A stretch of DNA of 64,000 bases from an uncultured Kordiimonas sp. (GTDB taxonomy: Bacteria > Pseudomonadota > Alphaproteobacteria > Sphingomonadales > Kordiimonadaceae): the NCBI GenBank assembly GCA_947503625.1, contig CANNEK010000002.1:930001-994000 (forward strand), given 5' to 3'. Positions 31,941-41,228 of this stretch are shown piece after piece. Within the stretch, counting starts at the first letter, position 1, and every line of letters begins with the position of its first letter. A model generated the notes under the pieces. The model did not search any database and was not told the DNA's origin. It was given only the letters and a program-made list of their open reading frames with translations. Position numbers and translations under genes: made by a program.

Positions 31941-33281
31941 CTAGGCAGCATCCGCTGCCTTGATCCGGTCTTCTTCTTCAACAACTGCGGTCATATAGGC
32001 TTTGCGTCCCCAGAGGAAAGTTAGAATTCCGACGGGAATAGTGAACAAAGCGACGGCCAGATACGAGAACCGAAGCGAGTCTGGGCCCGTAAACAGGTAA
32101 TCGGACATAAAGCCAATGGCGAACGGCCCGCCGCCATAACCGATAAGGCTTGTTGCCATGATATAAATCGAGATGATCTGGCCGCGCATTTGGTTTGGCG
32201 TAATGATCTGCAGGCTGGCGTAGGCGACACCGGAAGGACTGTTGACGAAGAAATTGCTGATCCCGAGCAACACCCAGGCAACCATTGTGTTTTCAACAAA
32301 TACAATGGCAATGGCAGGCAACGCGAAACCGATAGGGGCTATCATCAGCGCCTTGATGTGTGCGTCCTTATGGCCCTTGCGAAACCAGCGATCCGCCAGA
32401 TAGCCGCCAAACAGCAATCCCAGTGGGCCTGTGACAATTGATATTGAACCAAAGATCAGCCCCACTTCTGCGCCTGTAAGCCCATGGTATCGGCTGAAGA
32501 AGAACGCGAGAAAAACGACGCTGCCAAATCCGAAAGCGGCGTTCATGGAAACGCCGAAACAAATGCTGGTATAGGCTTTGTAGCGACCTTTGAAAAAGGC
32601 AAACACGTCCGCCAGTGGTATCGCGGCGGCGCCTGCAATCTGCCCCTGACGCTCCGGTTCTTTCAGTGTGAGTACCAGCAGTGTTAACAGAATGCCGGGT
32701 ACCCCAACCAGCAACAGGGCTTTTTGCCAGCCGGTTGCAATGCTGAAACTCAGAAACGAAATATCCGGCATGTTGTCGGCAATGGGGATAATCGCGCCGC
32801 CGATGATGAAAGCGAGCGCCGAGCCAACAGGTATGCCCATCGCGTATACCGACAGTGCGGTGGAGAGTTTGTGTTTCGGGAAGCTGTCCGCGATAAGGGA
32901 GTTGGCGGCGGGGCCAAGCGTTGCCTCGCCGATGCCTACGCCCATCCGTAGCACAAACAGCTGGACGAAATTCCTCGCGAGTGATGATGCGGCTGTTGCC
33001 AAACTCCAGAGAAACAAGCCGATGGCGATCAGGCCGATACGGCTGCGGCTGTCAGCAACGCGCGCGCAAAAAAGCCCGATCAGGGTATAGAATACGGCAA
33101 AGGCGAAACCTACGAGCAGGCCGAATTCAGTATCGGAGATGCCAAAATCTGCCTTGATCGCCGGGCCCAGCAGGCTCAGAATCTGTCTATCAATAAAAGA
33201 AAACGTGTAAATCACCAGCAGAAGGGCGACCATATACCAGGCATACTTCGGCTTTGGATAGCTGCTATTATCCGCTGACAT
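31941..33281 (-). CDS. MFS transporter
   Basis: 446 aa major facilitator protein with 12 predicted helices. Helix 1 carries the FIDRQILSLLGPAIKADFG segment, and the loop 2-3 motif is GLFCARVADSRSRI. GVGIGEATLGPAANSLIAD in helix 4 is typical of the spinster-like/AraJ-type group common in alphaproteobacteria. A second-half motif GGYLADRWFRKGHKDA is present. Start ATG 33281 has AAGGACG upstream. Monocistronic; the substrate cannot be inferred. Confidence 0.92.
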   Translation of the reverse strand: MSADNSSYPKPKYAWYMVALLLVIYTFSFIDRQILSLLGPAIKADFGISDTEFGLLVGFAFAVFYTLIGLFCARVADSRSRIGLIAIGLFLWSLATAASSLARNFVQLFVLRMGVGIGEATLGPAANSLIADSFPKHKLSTALSVYAMGIPVGSALAFIIGGAIIPIADNMPDISFLSFSIATGWQKALLLVGVPGILLTLLVLTLKEPERQGQIAGAAAIPLADVFAFFKGRYKAYTSICFGVSMNAAFGFGSVVFLAFFFSRYHGLTGAEVGLIFGSISIVTGPLGLLFGGYLADRWFRKGHKDAHIKALMIAPIGFALPAIAIVFVENTMVAWVLLGISNFFVNSPSGVAYASLQIITPNQMRGQIISIYIMATSLIGYGGGPFAIGFMSDYLFTGPDSLRFSYLAVALFTIPVGILTFLWGRKAYMTAVVEEEDRIKAADAA

Positions 33282-33420
33282 ACGTTCGTCCTTTTTGGGT
33301 GATAGCCGCGCCTGCGGCGAAATGATTGTTGATTTTTAATATCAGTACCTTAGACAGTCGGTCAAACGAAGGCAAAGTCAAGGTTTTGTCGCATCATTTG
33401 GCCGGAAACGGGAATAGCTT

Positions 33421-33843
33421 ATGTCACTGGAAAATACAACGCTTGATGAAATTCTGGATACCTTTGAATTCCTTGATGATTGGGAAGACAGGTACAAGAC
33501 AATCATTGATCTGGGTAAAAAACTCACGCCGCTCGCGCCGGAGGAAATGACAGATGCTTTCAAGGTTCGCGGGTGCCAAAGCCAGGTGTGGCTGGTGCCG
33601 ACAACAGATGCTGACGGAAATATTCATTTTCGCGGTGACAGCGATGCGCATATTGTCAAAGGGCTTGTTGCCTTGATGATCATAACGTTCTCGGGTAAGT
33701 CGGCGCAGCAGATTGTCGATACAGATGCACGCGCTATCCTCGACAAACTTGGTCTGGCATCGCACTTGTCGCCCATGCGGGCCAACGGTCTGTTTTCCAT
33801 GGTCGAACGTATCAAGGCAATTGCTGAAGCGGATTTGCGTTAG
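33421..33843 (+). CDS. sufE: SufE family sulfur acceptor protein
   Basis: 140 aa SufE-like protein. It accepts persulfide sulfur from a cysteine desulfurase (SufS) and stimulates Fe-S cluster assembly. The catalytic cysteine is Cys52 in VRGCQSQVW, at the family position, within the conserved YKTIIDLGKKL...LAPEEM context. The C-terminal RANGLFSMVERIK helix matches too. It is not in a suf operon here, which is common for stand-alone sufE in alphaproteobacteria. The ribosome site is weak. Confidence 0.93.
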   Translation: MSLENTTLDEILDTFEFLDDWEDRYKTIIDLGKKLTPLAPEEMTDAFKVRGCQSQVWLVPTTDADGNIHFRGDSDAHIVKGLVALMIITFSGKSAQQIVDTDARAILDKLGLASHLSPMRANGLFSMVERIKAIAEADLR

Positions 33844-33848
33844 GCAGC

Positions 33849-33873
33849 AAAAAAAGGGGCCATTTGGCCCCTT
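33849..33873 (-). terminator. Bidirectional hairpin between sufE and the NSS transporter
   Basis: 8-bp perfect stem AAGGGGCC/GGCCCCTT, 4-base loop; the seven-A run at 33849-33855 gives a U-run for the leftward NSS transcript. Confidence 0.8.
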
Positions 33874-33895
33874 CGTTAGTTCACTTTCTTCAGGT

Positions 33896-35263
33896 CTAAC
33901 CAGCGAAGATTGTGTTGTAGATGATGGATACAAACACAGCACCAATCGCAACCGGGCAAACATACCGCACGAGGAAGTACCAGATTTTGAAGGTACCTTC
34001 CTCCATCGTCAGTTCTTTCATCATGTTCTTGCGACTGATGAACCAGCCCACAAAAATGGCGATGAACATGCCACCAAGCGGCATCATGATGTTGTTGGTA
34101 ATGAAGTCCTTAAGGCCCATGAAGTCCAGACCAAATATGCGAACGTCTCCAAGAACGTTACCGCTTTGCCCCCAGGCAGACAGCGTTCCCATGGCAAAAA
34201 TGCCGGCGCCAATGTAAACGGCAACCTTCTTGCGGTCCATTCCCGTACGTTCTTCAACGTAGGAGACGGCCGGTTCCAGAAGCGAGATTGCGCTGGTAAC
34301 AGCCGCGACCGTCAGCAGGAAGAAAAACAGGGTTCCGACAATCACACCGCCGGGCATCTGGCCAAAAGCAATTGGTAGGGTGGTAAACACCAGGCCAACG
34401 CTTTGGCCCGGGTTCAGGCCGTAAGCAAATACGATCGGGAAAATCGCGAGGCCTGCGAGCAAGGCCACGCCGCTATCGGCAGCGGCGATGGTCACCGCTG
34501 ACTGCGGAATATTCATGTCTTTGGTCAGATACGAGCCATAGGTCATGATAGAACCGAGCGCGAGCGACAGCGAGAAAAAGGCGAGTCCGAGTGCTTGCAG
34601 AACTGTATTTATATTCAGTTTGCCCCAGTCAGGATTGAACAGGAAATTCAGGGCTGCTGCGAAATCGGCGGTAATCGCCGAGTAGAGCATCAGGCCGACC
34701 AGCAGCACAAATAGTGCCGGCATCAGGAAGGTCACGGCCTTTTCAAGTCCGCCCTGCACACCGCGAGAGACGATGCCAATTGTGATGGCGAGGAAGACAA
34801 AATGGGCAATGATCGGATTGACCGGGTCGGTGATAAAATTGCCGAATGTCTGTGTTGACATTGCCGCGTCGTAACCTGAAAAGCCGGACAGGCCTTTCAG
34901 CAGATAAGCCAGGACCCAGCCGCCAACAACGGAATAGAAGCTGAGGACTATAACACCGCCCAGCACACCAGACCAGCCGACAATAGACCAGGCTTTGCTG
35001 CGGCCTTCTTCCTTGGCAATTTTTGCCATGGAGCCAATAGGCGAGAGCTGCCCCCGTCGGCCTAGTGATAGTTCCGCGATCAGAACCGGCAGACCAACAA
35101 CAAAGACAAACGCGAGATAGACAAGCACAAACGCGCCGCCGCCGCCTTCTCCTGCTTCGTATGGAAATTTCCAGATATTGCCGAGGCCGACGGCACTACC
35201 GACTGCCGCCAGCAAAAAAGTCCAGCGCGATGACCAGTGCGCATGTTGTGTAGGTCCAGCCAT
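33896..35263 (-). CDS. Sodium-dependent transporter of the NSS (LeuT/SLC6) family
   Basis: 455 aa, about 11-12 helices. Helix 1 has the Na+/substrate signature AVGSAVGLGNIWKFPYEAG, and helix 6 the unwound GVALLAGLAIFPIVFAYG. It probably imports an amino acid or related amine with Na+. Start is placed at ATG 35263, nine bases from TAGGGGAG; the ATG at 35272 is too close to that site. Monocistronic with a terminator at 33849-33873. The exact substrate is not readable. Confidence 0.93.
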   Translation of the reverse strand: MAGPTQHAHWSSRWTFLLAAVGSAVGLGNIWKFPYEAGEGGGGAFVLVYLAFVFVVGLPVLIAELSLGRRGQLSPIGSMAKIAKEEGRSKAWSIVGWSGVLGGVIVLSFYSVVGGWVLAYLLKGLSGFSGYDAAMSTQTFGNFITDPVNPIIAHFVFLAITIGIVSRGVQGGLEKAVTFLMPALFVLLVGLMLYSAITADFAAALNFLFNPDWGKLNINTVLQALGLAFFSLSLALGSIMTYGSYLTKDMNIPQSAVTIAAADSGVALLAGLAIFPIVFAYGLNPGQSVGLVFTTLPIAFGQMPGGVIVGTLFFFLLTVAAVTSAISLLEPAVSYVEERTGMDRKKVAVYIGAGIFAMGTLSAWGQSGNVLGDVRIFGLDFMGLKDFITNNIMMPLGGMFIAIFVGWFISRKNMMKELTMEEGTFKIWYFLVRYVCPVAIGAVFVSIIYNTIFAG

Positions 35264-35398
35264 TGGTCCCATCTCCCCTAAAAGAATTTATAGTTCTTGT
35301 ATTTACAGTTTTTGTGCCAGCCCCTTCCGGCATCCCACCTTAAAACCCGCTGTCTGCATGCCAGAGCAGCGGGATTGCTGCCGCAGCTTTAGCCGCCG

Positions 35399-36232
35399 TT
35401 ACTGCGATGTGTCAATAACCGCGCAATATTCTTGCTGGCTTTTCACTGTATTGCACAAGCTGTTTGCGTCGGACCGGTCGCGCACGCGCACGCCCAGCCG
35501 GATTGCGGTGCTGCCGCCAACATCCAGTTCCCATTGGTCGATCAGTCCGGTAAGTGCGGGGAATTTGGCTTCAAGCGTAGACCTGTTTTTCATGGCGTTA
35601 TCAAGCGTGCGATAGCTCGCAAGGTGCACAAACCACTGCCCCAGCGGAGACTGGCTTTGAGGCCGTATGACAGCGCCGCCTGAACCGCCTGTGTAACTGG
35701 TTCCTGCGCCCACCGGGAATTTCCGTCCGTCAACGACACGAACAGGGCCGGAGGCAGGCAATCCGCTATGAAGCGTTTGCTCGGGCGAGAGGTTGACGTC
35801 CATCGCCGTCAGGAATTCCGAAAGGCTCGCCAGGCGCCGAGCTGCCTCGTCTGCAACAAGCCCGTTCGCTAATACCCTGTCGGGGCACTGTGCGCGCACA
35901 ATATCTTTTGAGCCGGTTTGCATAACGCCTGCATAAAGAATACGGGCCCGTGTTGGCAGGCCTGCTTCCTCCAGCGCCAGCGCTGTGAAAAAACGGTCAG
36001 TAACGGCGACGAGCGGCTCAGCCAGAAGTGCATCCACGGCCTGCTGCGCCCGCCCCTCACATATAGCGTCCTGCAAATCAGAGGGCATCGACCTGATGGC
36101 CCCATCGGCTGTTCGGCCAGACGGGCCAGAAAGGCCACCGCTGCCACAGGCAGCAAGCAGCATCAACGGCAGCAGTTTGATGGAATTCAGGATTGTTTTA
36201 CCGCGTATTTTATCAGGTGATCTGTTCTGCAT
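35399..36232 (-). CDS. SPOR-domain lipoprotein
   Basis: 277 aa from ATG 36232. The lipobox LLAACGSG puts the lipidated cysteine at residue 29, after a basic signal segment. The central part is alpha-helical with TPR-like spacing (ALALEEAGLPTRARILYAG). The C-terminal 75 residues have the SPOR pattern (GQWFVHLASYRTLDNAM...), a peptidoglycan-binding domain that recognises denuded glycan at division sites. The start is 4 bp after the stop of the carbonic-anhydrase-like gene on the same strand, so they form an operon. Envelope or division role inferred. Confidence 0.82.
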   Translation of the reverse strand: MQNRSPDKIRGKTILNSIKLLPLMLLAACGSGGLSGPSGRTADGAIRSMPSDLQDAICEGRAQQAVDALLAEPLVAVTDRFFTALALEEAGLPTRARILYAGVMQTGSKDIVRAQCPDRVLANGLVADEAARRLASLSEFLTAMDVNLSPEQTLHSGLPASGPVRVVDGRKFPVGAGTSYTGGSGGAVIRPQSQSPLGQWFVHLASYRTLDNAMKNRSTLEAKFPALTGLIDQWELDVGGSTAIRLGVRVRDRSDANSLCNTVKSQQEYCAVIDTSQ

Positions 36233-36236
36233 GATC

Positions 36237-36998
36237 TTACTGCCCACGCGCGTCTAGAATAATTCTGTTGCCGCGGCGCTGCAGTGGCCGGGCGTTGGCC
36301 CCTCCGACAATGCCTGCAATCAGGTTGATTTGCTCGGCAGATGCTTCGATAGGTTGCTTGTAAATGTACCAGCTCACGCCTTCGCTGCAGGGTGGTGTGG
36401 TCAATGAACCCATGTAGCGGTAATAGCTCTTGTCACCCGGCATCAAGTCGCGGGCGTTTATCAGCACGCTGGCTTCTCGGTTGCGCTGGTCGGGCTCAAG
36501 CGGCAAGTGTGGCAGCAATTCTGACAAGGATCGGTTTTCCCGGCCTTCCTTGAATAGAGAAACGACAATTGCCCTGTCGCCATTGCTGGCCCGGTGAACA
36601 AACTGGACAGACATCGGGAATTGCTCGCCGGCGATGGTATGCTCTGCGGGTGTTCTGAAAACGAAACCGTTGAGTGCCATTGATTTTCTGCCAACGCGCA
36701 GGTAACTGCCATTCTCATAGTCCATGGTAATCATGATGCGGTTATGCGCCAGGTTAATAGCTGAGACCTGATAATCCGGCATGAGGCGGTGCATAATCGC
36801 AGGTTCGGTACCTTCGATGTTGATCGGGGACTGGGACTGGCCAACCGCACATAAAGCGTTGTTGTTGGACAGTGTATGCCAGGCATCCGGTCCGTTTGAA
36901 CCGCCATAGCTCCAGTTGTCTTGTGCGATTGTGGCACCGGCTCCGAGCATTAACGAAGTGGCGACGCCTACACCTGACATGATCCACCGTGACAACAT
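36237..36998 (-). CDS. Alpha-carbonic-anhydrase-related protein lacking zinc ligands
   Basis: 253 aa exported protein with the alpha-carbonic-anhydrase fold: signal peptide to about residue 25, then WSYGG...W, QSPINI, FRTPAEHTIAGEQFPM and GSLTTPPCSEGV. In active enzymes the zinc is held by His94, His96 and His119 (FHFHTPSEH and ELHLVH). Here the aligned positions are Val113, Arg115 and Gln132. All three ligands are lost, while the TTPPC strand and fold residues stay, so the protein is probably a pseudoenzyme like eukaryotic CA-related proteins. It shares an operon with a SPOR lipoprotein, which suggests an envelope binding role. Confidence 0.88.
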   Translation of the reverse strand: MLSRWIMSGVGVATSLMLGAGATIAQDNWSYGGSNGPDAWHTLSNNNALCAVGQSQSPINIEGTEPAIMHRLMPDYQVSAINLAHNRIMITMDYENGSYLRVGRKSMALNGFVFRTPAEHTIAGEQFPMSVQFVHRASNGDRAIVVSLFKEGRENRSLSELLPHLPLEPDQRNREASVLINARDLMPGDKSYYRYMGSLTTPPCSEGVSWYIYKQPIEASAEQINLIAGIVGGANARPLQRRGNRIILDARGQ

Positions 36999-37017
36999 TT
37001 AATTCTCCAAACCCTTA

Positions 37018-38487
37018 TTAAGTCTTTGAACTTTCAAGGCTACACCTCTGACCCTGGCTTGAAAAGCCCGTTTCTGCGCGGATGAGAGCGGCAAGCCGTT
37101 CGACACCTGATTTAACGTCCGTTTCCGACAGGTTTGCAAACCCGACCAATAACCCCTGCTTCGGCTGTGCCGCCTGAAACGTCTGCGATAATGGTACAGC
37201 GCCAATCCCGGCTTGCTGCGCCATTTCAGCCAGCTGTTTGTCTTTCAATTTTGATGCCAACAGCGGTTCCCTGGAAAGAGCCAGCAGATGCAGGCCTGCA
37301 TCAGAGGACTGAAATTCGAGCCAAGTACCAAGAAAACTGTTGGCATATTTCTCGAACGCCTCTTTTCGTCGCGCATGGATTTTGCGCAACCGCCGGATAT
37401 GGCGAGTGAACTCTCCGTCTTCCATGAAGGCATTGAGAACATGCTGATTGTGAATAGAGGGAAAGCTGTCAATTGCCGCACGCATGGTGCGCACGGGCTC
37501 GACAAGATGATGAGGCAGAACCAGATATCCGAGGCGGATCGCCGGAAATATTGATTTGGAGAAGGTGCCGCCGTAAATGACCCGCTCACCACCGTCAATA
37601 CCCTGAAGCGAGTTCAGCGGGCGTCCCGCATACCGAAACTCACTGTCATAGTCATCTTCAAAAATCAGGCTGTTGGTTGCCCGCGCCCATGACAGCATCT
37701 CAAGTCTCCTGCCAAGTGACATGGTGTACCCCAAAGGGTATTGTCGTGATGGACTGGTAACCAACATGCCGGATAGTTTGTCGGGGACGATTGCGCCCTC
37801 AGCATCGACACCTGTGTAATCCACCTTTTGCCCCGAGGCCCGGGCCGCTGCCAGCATGCCATCATATCCGGGGTCTTCCATGATGATTGATTTTCCGGTT
37901 TCCAATGCAGCTGTGGCCAGCAGATAGAGACCCTGTTGCAATCCGGATATCATCATGATCTGCGAGGCATCGCACACAACACTGCGGGAAGCCCTTAAAT
38001 ACTGGGCGATGTTTTCCCTCATGGGTTCAAAGCCCATCGTATCGCTATGGTACATGATGCTGTGATCAAGTGCCCGTGATGTTCGGCCTGCAATGCGCGC
38101 CCATTTTGCTTTGGGAAACTGGTCGAGCGCGGGCATGCCTGAAAGAAGTGGTTGCTGCGCAGGTTTTTGTCGGACCGGACCGGGCGAAGTTGACGATGGC
38201 CGCATGCTCACCAATGTGTCGGGCCCTGCTGCAGACACGAAAGTTCCAGCCCCGGATTTTGTCTCAAGATATCCCTCGGCAACCAATTGCTCGTAGCACT
38301 GAACCACGGTCACCCGTGCAACGCCTAGACGGGCTGCAAGTGCCCGGCTGGAAGGCAAGCGGGAGCCGCCAGGCAGGTCAGACTGCAAAATACCATTTCT
38401 GATTTGGTCATAGAGCTGCCGCTGAAGAGGTGTGCCGACAGTCGAATCAAGTTCTGCCCGCCAGAGCGTGGCAATATCATCTCGCAT
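37018..38487 (-). CDS. MocR-type regulator (GntR HTH fused to aminotransferase-like domain)
   Basis: 489 aa. Winged GntR HTH at residues about 18-80 (GSRLPSSRALAARLGVARVT), then a class I aminotransferase-like domain that binds PLP: FEDDYDSEFRY and the Schiff-base lysine in GGTFSKSIFPAIRLGY are present. PdxR/TauR/GabR-type activators share this build. Two direct repeats with GGACCT cores upstream (38490-38519) fit the operator style. It is divergent from a pyridoxamine-oxidase-like gene, so a link to vitamin B6 or amine metabolism is likely. The stop lies 19 bp from the start of the carbonic-anhydrase-like gene on the same strand. Confidence 0.92.
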   Translation of the reverse strand: MRDDIATLWRAELDSTVGTPLQRQLYDQIRNGILQSDLPGGSRLPSSRALAARLGVARVTVVQCYEQLVAEGYLETKSGAGTFVSAAGPDTLVSMRPSSTSPGPVRQKPAQQPLLSGMPALDQFPKAKWARIAGRTSRALDHSIMYHSDTMGFEPMRENIAQYLRASRSVVCDASQIMMISGLQQGLYLLATAALETGKSIIMEDPGYDGMLAAARASGQKVDYTGVDAEGAIVPDKLSGMLVTSPSRQYPLGYTMSLGRRLEMLSWARATNSLIFEDDYDSEFRYAGRPLNSLQGIDGGERVIYGGTFSKSIFPAIRLGYLVLPHHLVEPVRTMRAAIDSFPSIHNQHVLNAFMEDGEFTRHIRRLRKIHARRKEAFEKYANSFLGTWLEFQSSDAGLHLLALSREPLLASKLKDKQLAEMAQQAGIGAVPLSQTFQAAQPKQGLLVGFANLSETDVKSGVERLAALIRAETGFSSQGQRCSLESSKT

Positions 38488-38489
38488 AT

Positions 38490-38519
38490 TGGACCTATCA
38501 AAAATATAAAAGTGGACCT
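38490..38519. promoter_or_regulatory. MocR-type direct repeat operator
   Basis: TGGACCT occurs at 38490-38496 and 38513-38519, in direct orientation, 23 bp apart, just upstream of the mocR-type start. The pattern resembles the CTGGACYTAA repeats described for TauR-type MocR proteins. Confidence 0.6.
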
Positions 38520-38774
38520 TTATGTAGGATCAATAATGTCACACCTTGTGTCTGCAACCAACATATTTGGACACCAAAATGGAACGACAACTGACAATTG
38601 GCCGCACAACTTTTCTGGTTAGGCGCTCATCCCGCACAAAAAAGTCCAAGACAGATACCTTTACAGGATTCGACGCTGGTTTTCTGAAAATCCTGTCCAG
38701 CTTCTATTGCGCCGTTTGGGCGCACAAGGGAGCAGCCGGCAAACTTCCGAAACATACCGGGCAGGAGAAACATC

Positions 38775-39452
38775 ATGACTGATCAAGCGGGCGAGTTTGC
38801 ACGCAATGATCGCAACCGGGTGCGCCGCGGTCACAAACGGGCGTCCTACGGTAGGGAGCTGGTGTACGGTATCCTCGACAGCCACTTCCTGTGTCATATC
38901 GGGTTCGAAAAAGCCGGGCAGCCTTTTCTTATTCCAACATCTCATTGGCGGGACGGCAACAAGCTCTATTGGCATGGGTCGTCAAAAAGCATGATGATCC
39001 GGCATTTGTCTGCGGGTAATCCGGCGGTGGTTTCCGTTACGCAACTGGATGGTCTTGTGCTTGCGCGGTCTGCTTTCAGCACCAGCGTCAATTATCGATC
39101 AGTGGTTGCCTATGGCACTCCTCGGCTGGTTACCGACCGGCGTGCGTTCGATGATCAGATGAAACGTTTTTTTGACAGGCTTGCGCCCGGCCGCTGGGAA
39201 CAACTTCGACCCATGACCGATACCGAGTTTAAAGCGACAGGTCTTCTTGAAATGGAAATTGAAGATGCGGCAGCAAAGGTCAGGGCAGACCCACCGGGAG
39301 ACGGTGATGAGGCGGATTACCCGGTTTGGGCAGGGGTGGTACCCATCAGCATGCGTCAGCACGCCCCCGAAGTTGCCCCCGAAGGAGAGGCTGCGCCGCT
39401 TTCGCACGCAGTAATGCCGGATTATGGCTGGCCGTTTGAAGGCAAGGGGTAG
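38775..39452 (+). CDS. Pyridoxamine 5'-phosphate oxidase family (NimA-like) protein
   Basis: 225 aa FMN-binding split-barrel protein resembling COG3467/Pyridox_ox_2 (nitroimidazole-reductase NimA-like) proteins. The signature is DSHFLCHIGF, then PFLIPTSHWRDGNKLYWHGS and SVNYRSVVAYG. Flavin-dependent reduction or heme/flavin binding is expected from the family; the substrate is not known. Start ATG 38775 has GGAG upstream. It is divergent from the MocR-type regulator (287 bp between) and very likely its target. The stop is 3 bp from the stop of the convergent M20 hydrolase. Confidence 0.86.
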   Translation: MTDQAGEFARNDRNRVRRGHKRASYGRELVYGILDSHFLCHIGFEKAGQPFLIPTSHWRDGNKLYWHGSSKSMMIRHLSAGNPAVVSVTQLDGLVLARSAFSTSVNYRSVVAYGTPRLVTDRRAFDDQMKRFFDRLAPGRWEQLRPMTDTEFKATGLLEMEIEDAAAKVRADPPGDGDEADYPVWAGVVPISMRQHAPEVAPEGEAAPLSHAVMPDYGWPFEGKG

Positions 39453-39455
39453 CTA

Positions 39456-40766
39456 TCAGTGTTCGCCGAGGCTGCCAGCATCAATTGCCATTATGGTCCG
39501 CGCCAGAACATCTGCGCCTTTCGCCATAGCTTCCGGTGTGGTGAACTCATTGGGCGAATGGCTAACACCGCCAACAGATGGCACAAAAATCATGCCTGTC
39601 GGGGCAAGGTGCACCATATCCTGTGCGTCATGTCCCGCACCGGACGGAAGATAGCGATAGCTATAGCCCATGTTCCGGGTTGCCTTTTCGATGACTTTAC
39701 GCATACGAGGATCGGTCGGCGCGGGCTCGGAGGCGACCTCCAGATATTCAAAGCTGACCTTTGTGCCCGATCTTGCCGCTATCTGTTGGGCCTCTTTTTC
39801 AATGGCGGCAAAAATCCCATCAATTTTTGCTTGTTCCAGGTCGCGAATTTCAAGGCTCATCTCAACGCGCCCCGGAATGACATTGGGTGCTCCCGGAAAA
39901 GCCTGTATCCGTCCAACAGTGGCAACCTGACGGCCCGGTGTGGTCAGTGCAATCCGGTTGACCGCCAAGGTCAGTTCAGCAGCAGTGACCATCGCATCAC
40001 GCCGGTTATTCATCGCGGTCGTGCCGCCATGGTTGGCGTATCCTTCGATCGTTACATCCCACCAGCCGATACCGACGATGCCTTCGACAACGCCGATATC
40101 AAGCTTTTCCTCGTCCAGAATGCCGCCTTGTTCGATATGCAGTTCGATAAAGGCTTCATAGCTGCCTGGGGTAACTGTTGCGCTTGCTATTTCATCTATG
40201 TTGCCGCCAATAAAATTGGTGCCGTCACCTATGGACCGCCCGCTGGCGTTCACGACAGCCAAGGCTTCGGGTTTCAGATGACCACGCATTGCAAGCGAAC
40301 CCACGAGCCCGCCTTCCTCGTTGGAAAACACGACCAGTTCGAGCGGGTGCCTGGTCGTGTGACCGGCAGTGTTCAGGAGTTCCATAGCCTCTATTGCGGC
40401 GATCACGCCGGTGGGACCGTCATAATTGCCGCCGCCGGGAACCGAGTCTATATGCGAACCAAACAGGATCGGCTTGGCAGAAGGGTCTGTGCCGGAACGG
40501 CGGGCAAAGATATTGGCTGCCGCGTCAACGCGGACCTCAAGGCCAAGAGACCGAAGCTGGCCAATGATGTAAGCCCGTCCCGCTTTATCGGCGTCCGAGT
40601 AAGCAACGCGGTCGACACCGCCATCTGCGTTTTTTCCAAACTCCGCAAGGGCCTTGATGCGTGTTTCCATGCGATCTGCGCTTGCCTTTGGCAAGTCCTG
40701 CGTGCTTGCTGCAGGCGGCCATACTGCGAGCACCAAAACGGCGAGCAGAGCGGTAATTTTAGGCAT
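39456..40766 (-). CDS. M20-family Zn-dependent hydrolase (N-carbamoyl amino acid/allantoate amidohydrolase type)
   Basis: 436 aa exported protein. A signal peptide ends near residue 23. Metal-binding motifs are GSHIDSVPGGGNYDGPTGV (His, Asp), FSNEEGG and the late GAGHDAQDM with its His. The dimerisation/lid domain contains the EAFIELHIEQGG segment usual for allantoate amidohydrolase, beta-ureidopropionase and N-carbamoyl-L-amino acid hydrolases. Periplasmic export is uncommon in this group. The GAAGGGGAT ribosome site is good. The substrate is unresolved. Confidence 0.92.
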   Translation of the reverse strand: MPKITALLAVLVLAVWPPAASTQDLPKASADRMETRIKALAEFGKNADGGVDRVAYSDADKAGRAYIIGQLRSLGLEVRVDAAANIFARRSGTDPSAKPILFGSHIDSVPGGGNYDGPTGVIAAIEAMELLNTAGHTTRHPLELVVFSNEEGGLVGSLAMRGHLKPEALAVVNASGRSIGDGTNFIGGNIDEIASATVTPGSYEAFIELHIEQGGILDEEKLDIGVVEGIVGIGWWDVTIEGYANHGGTTAMNNRRDAMVTAAELTLAVNRIALTTPGRQVATVGRIQAFPGAPNVIPGRVEMSLEIRDLEQAKIDGIFAAIEKEAQQIAARSGTKVSFEYLEVASEPAPTDPRMRKVIEKATRNMGYSYRYLPSGAGHDAQDMVHLAPTGMIFVPSVGGVSHSPNEFTTPEAMAKGADVLARTIMAIDAGSLGEH

Positions 40767-40891
40767 GGAGATCCCCTTCGAAGGATAGTGAAAACTTCAC
40801 GTGCGAAAACCGATTTGCTGCACTATAGGAGAGACAAACATCAGGTGCAAATGCGCCTGACATGTGTGTCTGATGAAGCCGGAGAAATAGC

Positions 40892-41200
40892 ATGCTGAAG
40901 ATGAAACCCAACTGTGAACACTGCGACACTGACCTGCCGAATGAAAGCTCTGAAGCAATGATTTGTTCTTATGAGTGCACCTTCTGTGCGGACTGTGTTT
41001 CTGATGTGCTTGATAATGTTTGCCCGAATTGCGGCGGAGGCTTCAAGAAACGCCCCTCCCGCCCAACCGATGAATGGCGGCCCGGCATATCCGCGACGCA
41101 CCAGCCACCATCCGAGGAGCGCGTGGTCAAACCGGTTGATATTGAAGCGCATCTGAAATTCGCAGCAAACATCAAGAAGATAAAACCCAGATATCGATAA
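40892..41200 (+). CDS. DUF1272 zinc-ribbon protein
   Basis: 102 aa. The N-terminal 50 residues match DUF1272, with paired cysteines in CEHCD, CSYECTFCADC and CPNCGGGF, so a zinc-binding domain is expected. The C-terminal half is polar and unassigned. Start ATG 40892 after CGGAGAAATAGC. Followed 28 bp later by a GNAT acetyltransferase gene on the same strand, probably an operon. Function of the family is not established. Confidence 0.9.
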   Translation: MLKMKPNCEHCDTDLPNESSEAMICSYECTFCADCVSDVLDNVCPNCGGGFKKRPSRPTDEWRPGISATHQPPSEERVVKPVDIEAHLKFAANIKKIKPRYR

Positions 41201-41228
41201 TCATCCACTTTCTTGAAGGGAGAGACTT

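Noticed and set aside
39459-40898. 479-codon open frame on the plus strand opposite the M20 hydrolase gene
   Set aside because: It is antisense to a gene with clear M20 motifs; its translation is rich in Cys, Arg and His with no domain likeness, as expected of a shadow frame in GC-rich DNA.
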